Source: Pikeienuella piscinae (GTDB taxonomy: Bacteria > Pseudomonadota > Alphaproteobacteria > Rhodobacterales > Rhodobacteraceae). From it: 64,000 bases of DNA. The position numbers were made by a program, and so were the translations under genes. Under the pieces are notes generated by a model. It was given only the letters and a program-made list of their open reading frames with translations. It was not told the origin of the DNA and did not search any database. This document shows positions 16,415-24,848 of the stretch, in pieces (within the stretch, counting starts at the first letter, position 1; each line of letters begins with the position of its first letter). The stretch spans positions 1,984,001 to 2,048,000 of the forward strand of contig NZ_CP049056.1 of the NCBI RefSeq assembly GCF_011044155.1, written 5' to 3'.

Positions 16415-18133
16415 TCAGTGCGGTCGCAGGCCCTCTGCGCCGGAGCGCACCCTGAATAGGGCCGGCGGCGGCGCCACGGGTCCGCTCAGCCGCGCTTCGT
16501 AGGCGTCCGCGGTTTCGGTGAACTCCAGCTTACCGCCGATCTGCTTGGCGAACCCCTGCATCAGTCGAACGCCGAGCCCGTCTCCCTCCGCCTCGTCTCC
16601 GGTTCGGCCGGTCACCCGGTTCCTGACCGCGATCGAGAAGCTTCCCTCCTCGCTTGTCAGTTCGATGTCCACGCGGGGCGTCGTCCCGCCATGCTTGAAC
16701 GCGTTCCCGAGCGCTTCCGAAATGAAGAGCGCGACCGGCGTCGCGATCAGGGTCGGCACGAAGACATTCTCAAGCGAGGTCCGGATATGCTCCTTCGGAC
16801 CGGACGGCCCCAGCGAAGCGGCGAGGTGCGAGCTGATATCCAGCACAAGCTGGTCCAGCGCGACCTCCTCGAGGTTCTCCGCCGCGTAAAGGTTCTGATG
16901 CACCATGGCGAGGCTGTGGATCCGGTCCTGGATCACCCGGATCGCCTTGAGGCTTTGCGGGTCGCGCGCCCGGCGGCTTTCGAGGTTCATCAGGCTCGAA
17001 ATGGTCTGAAGATTGTTCTTCACCCGATGATGGACCTCCAGCAGCAGTCGGCGCTGAACATCCAGCGTCTCACGCAACTTCGCATCGCGCTCGGAGAGAT
17101 TGTTCGCCATCGCTTCGATGGCCTCCGCGAAGGAGCGCACCTCCGAGGGCGCGTCCTCGTAATCGCCGATCGGCGCATCGAGCTCGCCACGCCCGATTCG
17201 CACCGCCGTCCGGCGGAGCGCGCCGACATGGCGCGTCACCAACGCGTCGATGGCGAAATAGGCGACCGCGACAGCGATGAGCCAGAGCGCAAGCGGCACG
17301 AAGAGCGCGCGCCCTTCAGGGCCGAGCATGACCGCGCCGAGTTTCGGTTTCTCCATGGCGGAGACGGCCCAGACCTGTCCCGGCTCCAGCGCGGTGACGA
17401 AATACGTCCGGCGCGCTCCGGTGCTGTCGAGTTCGTCGAAACTGCGGGTGGAATACGGCATGAACAGCGCCCGATCATTCGGCAGCCAGTCGACCGGGCC
17501 GTTCTGCGCCGCGAAGAACGCCTTGCCCGAACGGTCGAGAAGCAGCAGATCGCGCGCGTCCGGATCGCGTTGCGTCAACCGATTCAGGTAGTGGGAATCG
17601 ATACGGATCATCAGTGCGAACGCATCGGCGTCCCAGCGCGGGAGCGGGCTCAGCGCCGCGATGAACGGCTTCGTCATCGCGTCGTCGGGCCGGGAATTGA
17701 CGATAAAATACCTGGGGTCGGCGGTGAATGCCCGCCAGTCGGGATCGTCGGTCATGTCGAAGGGGACGTTCGCGCCGCATACGGCCTCCCCATCACGATT
17801 CAGGACGAGCGCGCCGCTGAGCCAGTCGTGATCCTCCGCAAGCGACCTGAAGGTGCGCCCGCAGCCGCCGGACTCGATCAACTCCGCCTGCACGGCGGCG
17901 GCGGCGATCCGCGCCGTCTGCCGGACTTCGACAAGCGCCGCCCGCACGTCGTCAACTGCGGCGAGCGTGCGCGCCTCGAACTGATCGGAACGCCTGTCAG
18001 CGGCGACGTCAAGCGCGTTGAGGCCCTGTACGACGGCGAGCACGCCCGCCGGAGCGAGCGCCGCCGCGATAATCACCGCGAGCCGGGACCGCAGCCGCCC
18101 CAGACCAATGAAGCGGAACGGATTCACGCTCAT
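16415..18133 (-). CDS. HisKA_2/HWE-type membrane sensor histidine kinase (GSR-associated, PhyK-like)
   Basis: 572 residues: TM1 (about 17-37), a periplasmic sensor region of about 240 residues (cache-like), TM2 (about 276-296), a HAMP-like linker, the phosphoacceptor box EVHHRVKNNLQ (H369 most likely) and a C-terminal ATPase domain with EALGNAFKHG and DGLGVRLM. HWE/HisKA_2 kinases are the known activators of PhyR. The gene starts 8 bases after ecfG, so it belongs to the nepR-ecfG operon. It probably phosphorylates PhyR in response to an envelope or osmotic cue; the signal is unknown. Confidence 0.88.
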   Translation of the reverse strand: MSVNPFRFIGLGRLRSRLAVIIAAALAPAGVLAVVQGLNALDVAADRRSDQFEARTLAAVDDVRAALVEVRQTARIAAAAVQAELIESGGCGRTFRSLAEDHDWLSGALVLNRDGEAVCGANVPFDMTDDPDWRAFTADPRYFIVNSRPDDAMTKPFIAALSPLPRWDADAFALMIRIDSHYLNRLTQRDPDARDLLLLDRSGKAFFAAQNGPVDWLPNDRALFMPYSTRSFDELDSTGARRTYFVTALEPGQVWAVSAMEKPKLGAVMLGPEGRALFVPLALWLIAVAVAYFAIDALVTRHVGALRRTAVRIGRGELDAPIGDYEDAPSEVRSFAEAIEAMANNLSERDAKLRETLDVQRRLLLEVHHRVKNNLQTISSLMNLESRRARDPQSLKAIRVIQDRIHSLAMVHQNLYAAENLEEVALDQLVLDISSHLAASLGPSGPKEHIRTSLENVFVPTLIATPVALFISEALGNAFKHGGTTPRVDIELTSEEGSFSIAVRNRVTGRTGDEAEGDGLGVRLMQGFAKQIGGKLEFTETADAYEARLSGPVAPPPALFRVRSGAEGLRPH

Positions 18134-18141
18134 CGCCGCCT

Positions 18142-18717
18142 TCAGGAGACCGTCTGACGGAGGAGAACGCCCTTGCCAGCGCGCGGCGGCTTCCGGGGGG
18201 AGTCGCCCGCGCCACCGTCCGGCTCCGCGCCCTCGCCGTTCTCGCCCATCAGATCGGCGAGGCGGGCGCGGGCGCGGCTGACGCGGCTTTTCACGGTGCC
18301 CGCAGCGACGCCGATGACCTCGGCCGCCTCATCGTAGGAGAGGCCGGCGGCGCCCACGAGTATTACCGCCTCGCGCTGATCGTGGGGAAGCGTGGCGAGC
18401 GCGTCGCGCAGATCCAGCATCGCCAGGTGTCCTTCCTGACGGCCGCGCTCCGAGAGCCCGGCGGTCAGCTCACCGTCCGCGTCCTCAACCTCGCGCTTCG
18501 CCTTGCGGTATTGTGAAATGTAGCTGTTGCGCAGAATCGTGAACAGCCAGGCCTTCATGTTGGTTCCCGGCCGGAAGCCGGCGCGGCTGGCCCAGGCCTT
18601 GACCATCGTTTCCTGCACCAGATCGTCCGCGCGCGCCTGATTGCGCTCGAAGGTTCGCGCGAAACCGCGCACCGCCGGCAGCGTCGCGATGAAATCTTCC
18701 CTGAAGCTGTCGCTCAT
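18142..18717 (-). CDS. ecfG: EcfG-type ECF sigma factor (general stress response)
   Basis: 191 residues. Region 2 contains ADDLVQETMVKAWASR and WLFTILRNSYIS; region 4 contains LPHDQREAVILVGAAGLSYDEAA and GTVKSRVSRARARL. The overlap of its ATG with the TGA of nepR (shared ATGA at 18714-18717) and the divergent phyR identify it as EcfG. This sigma factor directs RNA polymerase to GGAAC-N16/17-CGTT promoters and is held by the anti-sigma factor NepR until PhyR-P takes NepR away. The C-terminal 35 residues are basic and appear unstructured. Confidence 0.93.
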   Translation of the reverse strand: MSDSFREDFIATLPAVRGFARTFERNQARADDLVQETMVKAWASRAGFRPGTNMKAWLFTILRNSYISQYRKAKREVEDADGELTAGLSERGRQEGHLAMLDLRDALATLPHDQREAVILVGAAGLSYDEAAEVIGVAAGTVKSRVSRARARLADLMGENGEGAEPDGGAGDSPRKPPRAGKGVLLRQTVS

Positions 18718-18884
18718 CGGTTGCGCTCCGCTTCGTCCAGCCGATCCAGAAGTTTCATCAAATCGTCCGGCAGCGGTTCGTTCGCGACCTCGTCATATAG
18801 CTTCTTCAACGGCCCCAGAACAGGATCGGCGTCAGGCGCGCCCTCCTCGCCTGATCCTTTCGTCCGGGTTCGAGTTCTTGACAT
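18714..18884 (-). CDS. nepR: NepR anti-sigma factor
   Basis: 56 residues, translated by hand. The core LGPLKKLYDEVANEPLPDDL then LLDRLDEAE is the NepR consensus (two helices that clamp the sigma factor). The Lys/Arg/Thr-rich start and acidic linker are also usual. ATG at 18882-18884; the stop overlaps the ecfG start. NepR binds EcfG in unstressed cells and the sigma-like domain of phosphorylated PhyR under stress. An EcfG promoter lies 55 bases upstream, giving feedback control. Confidence 0.92.
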   Translation of the reverse strand: MSRTRTRTKGSGEEGAPDADPVLGPLKKLYDEVANEPLPDDLMKLLDRLDEAERNR

Positions 18885-18933
18885 GCGCCCACCTCGTTGG
18901 ACTTCACAATATGCGAAAAATCGCGATCGTCAC

Positions 18934-18958
18934 GGAACTAACGCCGTTCATAAGCGTT
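18934..18958 (+). promoter_or_regulatory. EcfG-type promoter for phyR
   Basis: GGAAC at 18934-18938, 16 bases, CGTT at 18955-18958, 37 bases before the phyR start. Interleaved with the opposite promoter at 18940-18964. Confidence 0.8.
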
Positions 18959-18964
18959 GGTTCC
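18940..18964 (-). promoter_or_regulatory. EcfG-type promoter for nepR-ecfG-kinase
   Basis: On the minus strand: GGAAC at 18964-18960, 16 bases, CGTT at 18943-18940, 55 bases before nepR. It overlaps the phyR promoter over 19 bases. Confidence 0.8.
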
Positions 18965-18995
18965 CTGTTCCAAAGCACTTTTTTCGAGGCTCAGA

Positions 18996-19769
18996 ATGAA
19001 CAGCACGACGCCGGCGACGGACCAGACGAACCTTTCGGCGGTCATCGCGCCCTATCTGCCCTATCTCCGGAGATTCGCGCGCGCGCTCACCGGCTCGCAA
19101 GAGGCGGGCGACGGATTCGTCGCCCAGACGCTGGAAACGCTGATCGCGGACAGGAATGCGATGGATCACGCGCTCGAGCCGCGCACCGGGCTCTACCGGC
19201 TTTTTCACGCGATCTGGTCCTCCGCCGCGATTCCCGACGGCGCGGCGGGCGGCGGCCGCGCCACGTCGCCCGCACGGCAGTTTCTTCTGCTGACGGCAGT
19301 CGAGGAGTTCACCCCCGAGGAGGCGGCGAAGGTGATGGATATCGACGCTGACGAGGCCGGGGTTCTTGCGCGCGCGGGCAGGGACGAAGTCGAAAAATCC
19401 CGCCGCGCGCGCGTCCTGATCATCGAGGACGAGCCAATCATCGCGCTCGACATCGAGAGCATCGTCGCCGGCATGGATCACACCGTCGTCGCCGTAGCGC
19501 AGACTCACAAGGAAGCCGCGGCCAGCGCGAGCGAAACGAAGCCCGACCTCATCCTCGCGGATATACAGCTCGCTGACGGATCGTCCGGCGTCGAAGCGGT
19601 CGACGAGATTCTCACGAAGATGACGGTCCCGGTCATCTTCATCACCGCCTATCCTGAACGGTTGCTCACCGGCGACCGGGTGGAGCCGCCTTTCCTGATT
19701 ACGAAACCCTTCCGCCCCGAAGCCGTCGAGGCCGCGATCGCGCAGGCGCTGTTCCACGATCAGGCCTGA
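18996..19769 (+). CDS. phyR: PhyR general stress response regulator
   Basis: 257 residues: an N-terminal sigma-factor-like domain (about 1-130, similar to ECF regions 2 and 4 but without DNA-binding strength) and a C-terminal receiver with acidic pocket E144-D145, phosphoacceptor D189 in LILADIQL and K237 in LITKPF. This inverted order is unique to PhyR. On phosphorylation the sigma-like domain binds NepR and frees EcfG. I chose the ATG at 18996; an upstream frame to 18957 would run through the promoter. Divergent from nepR-ecfG. Confidence 0.94.
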   Translation: MNSTTPATDQTNLSAVIAPYLPYLRRFARALTGSQEAGDGFVAQTLETLIADRNAMDHALEPRTGLYRLFHAIWSSAAIPDGAAGGGRATSPARQFLLLTAVEEFTPEEAAKVMDIDADEAGVLARAGRDEVEKSRRARVLIIEDEPIIALDIESIVAGMDHTVVAVAQTHKEAAASASETKPDLILADIQLADGSSGVEAVDEILTKMTVPVIFITAYPERLLTGDRVEPPFLITKPFRPEAVEAAIAQALFHDQA

Positions 19770-19800
19770 CGCAAAATCAGTTTTCGGTTCACCCGCCCGG

Positions 19801-19829
19801 CCTCCCGTCGACGCTCAGTCGACGGGAGG
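19801..19829 (+). terminator. Hairpin after phyR
   Basis: Perfect 12-bp inverted repeat, 19801-19812 with 19818-19829, loop GCTCA, 32 bases after the phyR stop. No T-run follows directly. Confidence 0.6.
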
Positions 19830-19965
19830 TCGCACTTTGTCAGGGGATCGCTTGCAACGTCAGTTATCCTGACACATCATCATACCGCTTCACCGAAGTG
19901 AAACGGCTCGACGGACCGATCAGAGTTTCCGCGCGCCGGAGGAAACGCCTGATAGGAGGATGCAC

Positions 19966-20952
19966 ATGCTGAAACGAAACAGTCTTGGCGCGCTCGCCGC
20001 GCTGGCCATCGGCGGGCTGGTCGCCGCGGCCGCCGCGGTCCCGGCTCAGGCCGAATATCCCGAGCGCCCGATCACGCTCATCGTGCCATGGGGCGCCGGC
20101 GGCGGAACCGACGCCACCGGGCGTATTCTCGGCAAGTTGCTCGAGGAAGATCTCGGCCAGCCGGTCAATGTCGTGAACCGCACCGGCGGCAGCGGCGTCG
20201 TCGGCCATTCGGCCATCGCCACCGCGGAGCCGGACGGCTACACGATCGGCGTTCTGACCGTCGAGATCGGGATGATGCACTGGTCGGGCATCACCGAACT
20301 GACGAGCGCCGACTACACGCCGCTCGTGATCTACAATTTCGACCCCGCAGGCGTTCAGGTGCGCGCCGATTCCCCATGGCAGTCCGTCGATGACGTTCTG
20401 GCGGCCGTGAAGGCCGATCCGGGCGCGCACAAGGCGTCCGGCACCGGCCAGGGCGGCATCTGGCATCTCGCCGTCGCGGGTCTGCTTCAGTCTTCCGACA
20501 TCTCGCCCGACGCCGTGCCGTGGGTTCCGTCGAAAGGCGCCGCGGCGGGCCTTCAGTCACTGGCCGCCGGCGCCGTCGACATCGTGCCGTGCTCGCTGCC
20601 CGAGGCGGAATCGCTGATCAGCGCCGGCAAGGTGCGCTCGCTGGCGATCATGGCGGATGAGCCGCTCGCCGCCTATCCGGACGTTCCGACGCTGAAGGAC
20701 GCGACGGGACTCGACTGGAAGATGGGCGCATGGCGCGGCATCGCCGGCCCGAAGGGCCTGCCGCAGGATGTCGCCGACAGGCTGAAGGCCTCGCTGGAGA
20801 AGGCGTATAACTCCGACGAGTTCAAAGAGTTCATGAACAGCCGCGGCTACGGCATGATCTGGGCGTCCGGCGACGACGCCGCCACCTTCATGGCGGAGAG
20901 CAACGAATCGCTCGGCAAGGTCATGAAATCGGTCGGCCTGGCGAAAGAGTGA
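19966..20952 (+). CDS. tctC: Tripartite tricarboxylate transporter substrate-binding protein (TctC/Bug)
   Basis: 328 residues. A Sec signal peptide (ends VPAQA near residue 29) is followed by EYPERPITLIVPWGAGGGTD, the signature start of Bug/TctC receptors, which bind carboxylates in the periplasm by a Venus-flytrap fold. AGGAGG lies six bases before the ATG at 19966; an ATG at 19960 directly abuts the ribosome site and is less likely. First gene of tctC-tctB-tctA-ThDP enzyme. The substrate is a carboxylic acid in the family generally; identity unknown. Confidence 0.92.
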   Translation: MLKRNSLGALAALAIGGLVAAAAAVPAQAEYPERPITLIVPWGAGGGTDATGRILGKLLEEDLGQPVNVVNRTGGSGVVGHSAIATAEPDGYTIGVLTVEIGMMHWSGITELTSADYTPLVIYNFDPAGVQVRADSPWQSVDDVLAAVKADPGAHKASGTGQGGIWHLAVAGLLQSSDISPDAVPWVPSKGAAAGLQSLAAGAVDIVPCSLPEAESLISAGKVRSLAIMADEPLAAYPDVPTLKDATGLDWKMGAWRGIAGPKGLPQDVADRLKASLEKAYNSDEFKEFMNSRGYGMIWASGDDAATFMAESNESLGKVMKSVGLAKE

Positions 20953-21019
20953 CGGTTCCGGGCGGAGCGGCCCCGGCCGCCCCGTCCGGCCCCCGCCGAC
21001 CCAGCCACGGATAGGCCAC

Positions 21020-21502
21020 ATGCGTTTGAACGATGCCGTTATCGGCGCATTCCTTATCGTTTTCGCGATCGCCGAGATCGCCTACACGACAACATTCCCC
21101 TCGCTTCACGGTCAGGATTTCGGGCCCGACCTCTTTCCGATCCTGATCGGGATCGGCCTCATCATCTGCGGGGTCGCGCTGATCTTTCGCGGTCAGGCCG
21201 CGCGGCGCGAAGCCGGGGCGGGGGCGCTGATCGCCCTCGGCCCCTGGGCGAAGGACCGGCGGATGGCGCTCAATCTCGGCCTGCTGATCCTCGGCGTCAT
21301 CCTCTACATCCTTCTGGCGGACCCGGTCGGCTTCATCCCGGTGTCGACGGCTCTGCTGACAGTGCTCATGCTGAGGCTGCGCGTCAGCGCGCTGACGAGC
21401 GTCATCGTCGCGGTGGTGACGACGCTGGTCATCCATTCCCTGTTCGCGAAGCTGCTTCTGGTGCCGCTTCCCTGGGGAGTGCTGCTCCCCGTCGCCTGGT
21501 AG
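21020..21502 (+). CDS. tctB: Tripartite tricarboxylate transporter small membrane subunit TctB
   Basis: 160 residues with four hydrophobic segments (about 7-25, 38-57, 87-107, 115-150). The HGQDFGPDLFPILIGIGL segment and overall pattern match TctB, the small poorly conserved subunit of the TTT family. It lies between the receptor and TctA genes, 67 and 9 bases from them, in one operon. Confidence 0.88.
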   Translation: MRLNDAVIGAFLIVFAIAEIAYTTTFPSLHGQDFGPDLFPILIGIGLIICGVALIFRGQAARREAGAGALIALGPWAKDRRMALNLGLLILGVILYILLADPVGFIPVSTALLTVLMLRLRVSALTSVIVAVVTTLVIHSLFAKLLLVPLPWGVLLPVAW

Positions 21503-21511
21503 GAGATCCGC

Positions 21512-23005
21512 ATGGACCCCATCCTCAAGGCGCTCGAACTCATCACCGAACCGTACACGATGGGGGTCATGCTGCTGGCGGCGCTGTTCGGCCTTTTCGT
21601 CGGCGCCATGCCCGGGCTTACCGCGACGATGGCGACAGCGCTCCTGATCCCTTTCACCTTTTTCATGGATCCGATTCCCGCCATCGCGATGATCGTCACC
21701 GCCGTCGCGATGGCGATCTTCGCCGGAGACATTCCCGGCGCGCTGCTTCGGATCCCCGGCACGCCCGCCTCGGCCGCCTATTGCGAGGAATCCTACGCGA
21801 TGACGCGAAAGGGGCACGCCGAACGCGCGCTCGGGATTCTGCTCGTCTGCGCGGTGATCGGCGGTCTGACCGGGTCGGTCGTGCTCTCCTTCACCGCGCC
21901 GGTGCTCGCCGAATTCGCGCTTCAGTTCTCCTCTTTCGAATATTTCTGGCTCGCCTGTCTCGGTCTCTCCTGCGGCGTCGTGATCTCATCGGGTTCGACC
22001 TTGAAGGGGTTCGTTTCGCTCCTGATCGGCCTCTTCGTCGCCACTATCGGCCTCGACATCACCGCCGGCTATCCCCGCTTCACCTTCGGCAACACGGAAC
22101 TGCTGGGCGGGGTGAGCTTCATCCCGGCGATGATCGGGATGTTCGCGATCTCGGAGATCATCCGTTATTTCACCGCGACCACGTCGCTCCCGCGTCCGCC
22201 GCAGAAAGCGATGGGAAACATCTTCCGCGGGCTCGGGCCGATCCTCTATCGCTACAAGCGGAATATCGGCCGCGGCAGCCTGATCGGCGCGGTCGTCGGC
22301 ATCCTTCCCGGCGCCGGCGGCGACATCGCCGCGTGGATCTCCTTCGCCATCTCCAAGAAGTTCTCCAAGGAGCCGGAAAAGTTCGGCACGGGGAATCCCG
22401 AAGGACTGGTGGACGCCGGCGCCTCCAACAACGCTTCGCTCGCCGGCGCATGGGTGCCGGCCACGGTTTTCGGCATCCCGGGCGATTCGATCACCGCGAT
22501 CGTCATCGGCGTCCTCTACATGAAGGGCCTGAATCCGGGGCCGATGGTCTTCGTGAACAGCCCGGAGCTGATCTACGCGGTATTCATGTCGTTCTTCATC
22601 GCTAATATCGCCCTTCTCCCGCTCGGCTTCATCGCGATCCGCATGTCGCGGCAGATACTGAAGGTCCCGCAGAACGTGCTGATGCCGGTGATCCTGATGT
22701 TCTGCATCGTCGGCTCCTTCGCCATCAACAACACCGCTTTCGGGGTCACCGTGATGCTGATCTTCGGCGTTCTCGCCTACGTCATGGAGGAGAACGGCGT
22801 CCCGGTGGCGCCGGCGATCCTCGGAATTGTTCTCGGTGGGATGCTGGAGGACAACTTCATGTCGTCGATGATCATTTCGGACGGCGACCTGCTCGGCTTT
22901 TTCTCCCGCCCGATCGCGGCGACGTTGGGTGTGACCACGCTCGCGCTCTGGCTCATTCCCCCGCTTCTTTCGCTGCGGCGACGGCGGCCGGCGCGGGCGG
23001 AGTAA
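21512..23005 (+). CDS. tctA: Tripartite tricarboxylate transporter large permease TctA
   Basis: 497 residues with about 11-12 membrane segments. Motifs GAMPGLTATMATALLIPFTF, GDIPGALLRIPGTPASAAYCEE and GILPGAGGDIAAWISFA are hallmarks of TctA, the transport channel that uses the ion gradient for carboxylate uptake. Good ribosome site (AGGAG) before the ATG. The operon continues with a ThDP enzyme. Confidence 0.94.
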   Translation: MDPILKALELITEPYTMGVMLLAALFGLFVGAMPGLTATMATALLIPFTFFMDPIPAIAMIVTAVAMAIFAGDIPGALLRIPGTPASAAYCEESYAMTRKGHAERALGILLVCAVIGGLTGSVVLSFTAPVLAEFALQFSSFEYFWLACLGLSCGVVISSGSTLKGFVSLLIGLFVATIGLDITAGYPRFTFGNTELLGGVSFIPAMIGMFAISEIIRYFTATTSLPRPPQKAMGNIFRGLGPILYRYKRNIGRGSLIGAVVGILPGAGGDIAAWISFAISKKFSKEPEKFGTGNPEGLVDAGASNNASLAGAWVPATVFGIPGDSITAIVIGVLYMKGLNPGPMVFVNSPELIYAVFMSFFIANIALLPLGFIAIRMSRQILKVPQNVLMPVILMFCIVGSFAINNTAFGVTVMLIFGVLAYVMEENGVPVAPAILGIVLGGMLEDNFMSSMIISDGDLLGFFSRPIAATLGVTTLALWLIPPLLSLRRRRPARAE

Positions 23006-23047
23006 CGACCACGGGCCAGCGGTTGCCCACATGAAAGGAAGTTCCAA

Positions 23048-24664
23048 ATGCCACAAATGACTGGGGGTGAAGCGATCGTGGCGACGCTTCAGCGACACGG
23101 CGTCGATACGGTCTTCGGGCTGCCCGGCGCGCAGACCTACGGCATATTCGACGCCCTCCATGGCGCCAGCAACGCGATCCGGACGATCGGCGCGCGCCAC
23201 GAGCAGGGCTGCGGCTACATGGCGTTCGGCTACGCCCGCTCGACCGGCCGGCCCGGCGTCTTTTCGGTCGTCCCGGGACCCGGCGTGCTGAACGCTTCGG
23301 CGGCGATGCTGACCGCCTTCGGCTGCAACGCCCCCGTACTCTGTCTGACAGGACAGGTCCCGAGCAGTTTTTTCGGGGCCGGGCGCGGCCATCTTCACGA
23401 GATGCGCGACCAACTCGCCACCTTGCGCCAGCTGGTGAAATGGGCGGACCGGATCGAGCATCCGGCGGCAGCCCCCGGCCTGGTCGCGGAAGCCTTCCGC
23501 CAGATGCTCTCGGGCCGACAGGGGCCGGCGGCGCTTGAGATGTTCTGGGACCAGATCACCACGACGGCGGAGGTCGATCTTGTCGATCCGATCGCGCCGG
23601 CCGCGCCGCCGCCGGTTGACGAGACCCGCGTCGCCGAGGCCGCGAAGCTCATCCGGGCGGCGAAGGCGCCGATGATCCTGATCGGCGGCGGCGCGATCGA
23701 CGCGGGGGCTGAGGTGCTCGAGCTGGCGAACATGCTGGAGGCGCCCGTCATCGCGCTCCGCAACGGCCGCGGCGCGATTTCCGAGGCGGATGAACTCAGC
23801 CTCACCATCGCCTCCGGCCATCCGCTCTGGCGCGAAACCGACCTCCTGATCGGGATCGGTTCGCGCCTCGAAATCGCCGGCTGGCGCTGGGACGCGCCGC
23901 CGTCCGGGCTGAAGCGCATCCGCATCGACATCGACCCGGCCGAGGCCCGCCGCGCGCCGAGCGACGTGGATATCCTCGCCGACGCGGCGCCGGCGACCAG
24001 GGCGCTGATCCGGGCCGCAGCGAAGGCCGGCGCCGGATCGTCAGGCCGCCGCGAAAAGATACTCGAGACCAAGGCCGCGACCGAGCGGAAAACCGCCGGA
24101 GTGCGTCCACAGGTCGATTATCTCAAGGTGATCCGCGAAGTTCTGCCGGACGACGGATATTTCGTCGACGACCTCTCGCAGGTCAGCTTCGCCTCGTGGT
24201 TCGGCTTCCCCGTCTATCGCCCCAGAACCTACATCTCTTCCGGCTACCAGGGGACGCTCGGCAGCGGATTCGGGACCGCGCTCGGCGTGAAGGCGGCGCA
24301 TCCCGACAAGCCGGTGATCTCGGTCTGCGGCGATGGCGGCTTCATGTTCGCGGTGCAGGAGCTGGCGACAGCGGTGCAATACGGGCTCGCGGTCACCGTC
24401 ATCGTGTTCAACAACAGCTCCTACGGGAATGTCCGGCGCGATCAGCAGACCGCCTTCGATGGCCATGTCATCGGCGCGGACCTGACGAACCCCGATTTCG
24501 TGAGGCTAGCGGAAAGCTTTGGCGTCGGGGCCTGTCGCGTCGAAAATCCCGACGCGCTTCGGCCTGCGCTAGAGGCGGCGCTCGCCGCCGACGCGCCGCG
24601 TCTGATCGAAGTCGCGCTTGAGCCGGGGTCGGAAGCCAGCCCTTGGCCCTTCATTCGCTATTGA
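23048..24664 (+). CDS. Thiamine-diphosphate-dependent enzyme (acetolactate synthase-like)
   Basis: 538 residues in the order N-terminal PYR domain with catalytic Glu in GARHEQG (about E55), central domain, and C-terminal ThDP/Mg site CGDGGFMFAVQEL with FNNSSYGN (about 425-460). The family includes acetolactate synthase, benzoylformate decarboxylase, oxalyl-CoA decarboxylase and sulfopyruvate-type enzymes, all acting on 2-keto acids. It follows the carboxylate transporter by 42 bases, which suggests that the imported acid, or its keto product, is the substrate. Biosynthetic IlvB is less likely: no IlvN subunit gene is adjacent. Confidence 0.85.
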   Translation: MPQMTGGEAIVATLQRHGVDTVFGLPGAQTYGIFDALHGASNAIRTIGARHEQGCGYMAFGYARSTGRPGVFSVVPGPGVLNASAAMLTAFGCNAPVLCLTGQVPSSFFGAGRGHLHEMRDQLATLRQLVKWADRIEHPAAAPGLVAEAFRQMLSGRQGPAALEMFWDQITTTAEVDLVDPIAPAAPPPVDETRVAEAAKLIRAAKAPMILIGGGAIDAGAEVLELANMLEAPVIALRNGRGAISEADELSLTIASGHPLWRETDLLIGIGSRLEIAGWRWDAPPSGLKRIRIDIDPAEARRAPSDVDILADAAPATRALIRAAAKAGAGSSGRREKILETKAATERKTAGVRPQVDYLKVIREVLPDDGYFVDDLSQVSFASWFGFPVYRPRTYISSGYQGTLGSGFGTALGVKAAHPDKPVISVCGDGGFMFAVQELATAVQYGLAVTVIVFNNSSYGNVRRDQQTAFDGHVIGADLTNPDFVRLAESFGVGACRVENPDALRPALEAALAADAPRLIEVALEPGSEASPWPFIRY

Positions 24665-24687
24665 ACGGACTCGATCGGAGAGCCACG

Positions 24688-24713
24688 GGAACCAAATACT
24701 CCCGCGCGGCGTT
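24688..24713 (+). promoter_or_regulatory. Possible EcfG-type promoter before opgGH
   Basis: GGAAC at 24688-24692, 17 bases, CGTT at 24710-24713, 136 bases before opgG. The 17-base spacer is allowed by the consensus, but a single match of this kind can occur by chance. Confidence 0.45.
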
Positions 24714-24848
24714 TGAACAGACGGCGCGCAGACTTGTCGCACTGCGTTAACGAACGTGATGCGCCGCCCCATGGGCGGCGATTGCAGTAGGGTGGACGAG
24801 CTTGGTAATGATGGCCCCAGACGAGAGTGTTCAGGGAGTGGCGAGATC

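Noticed and set aside
21986-23821. Minus-strand open frame of 611 codons opposite tctA and the ThDP enzyme
   Set aside because: Shadow of two well-supported plus-strand genes; low-complexity charged sequence.
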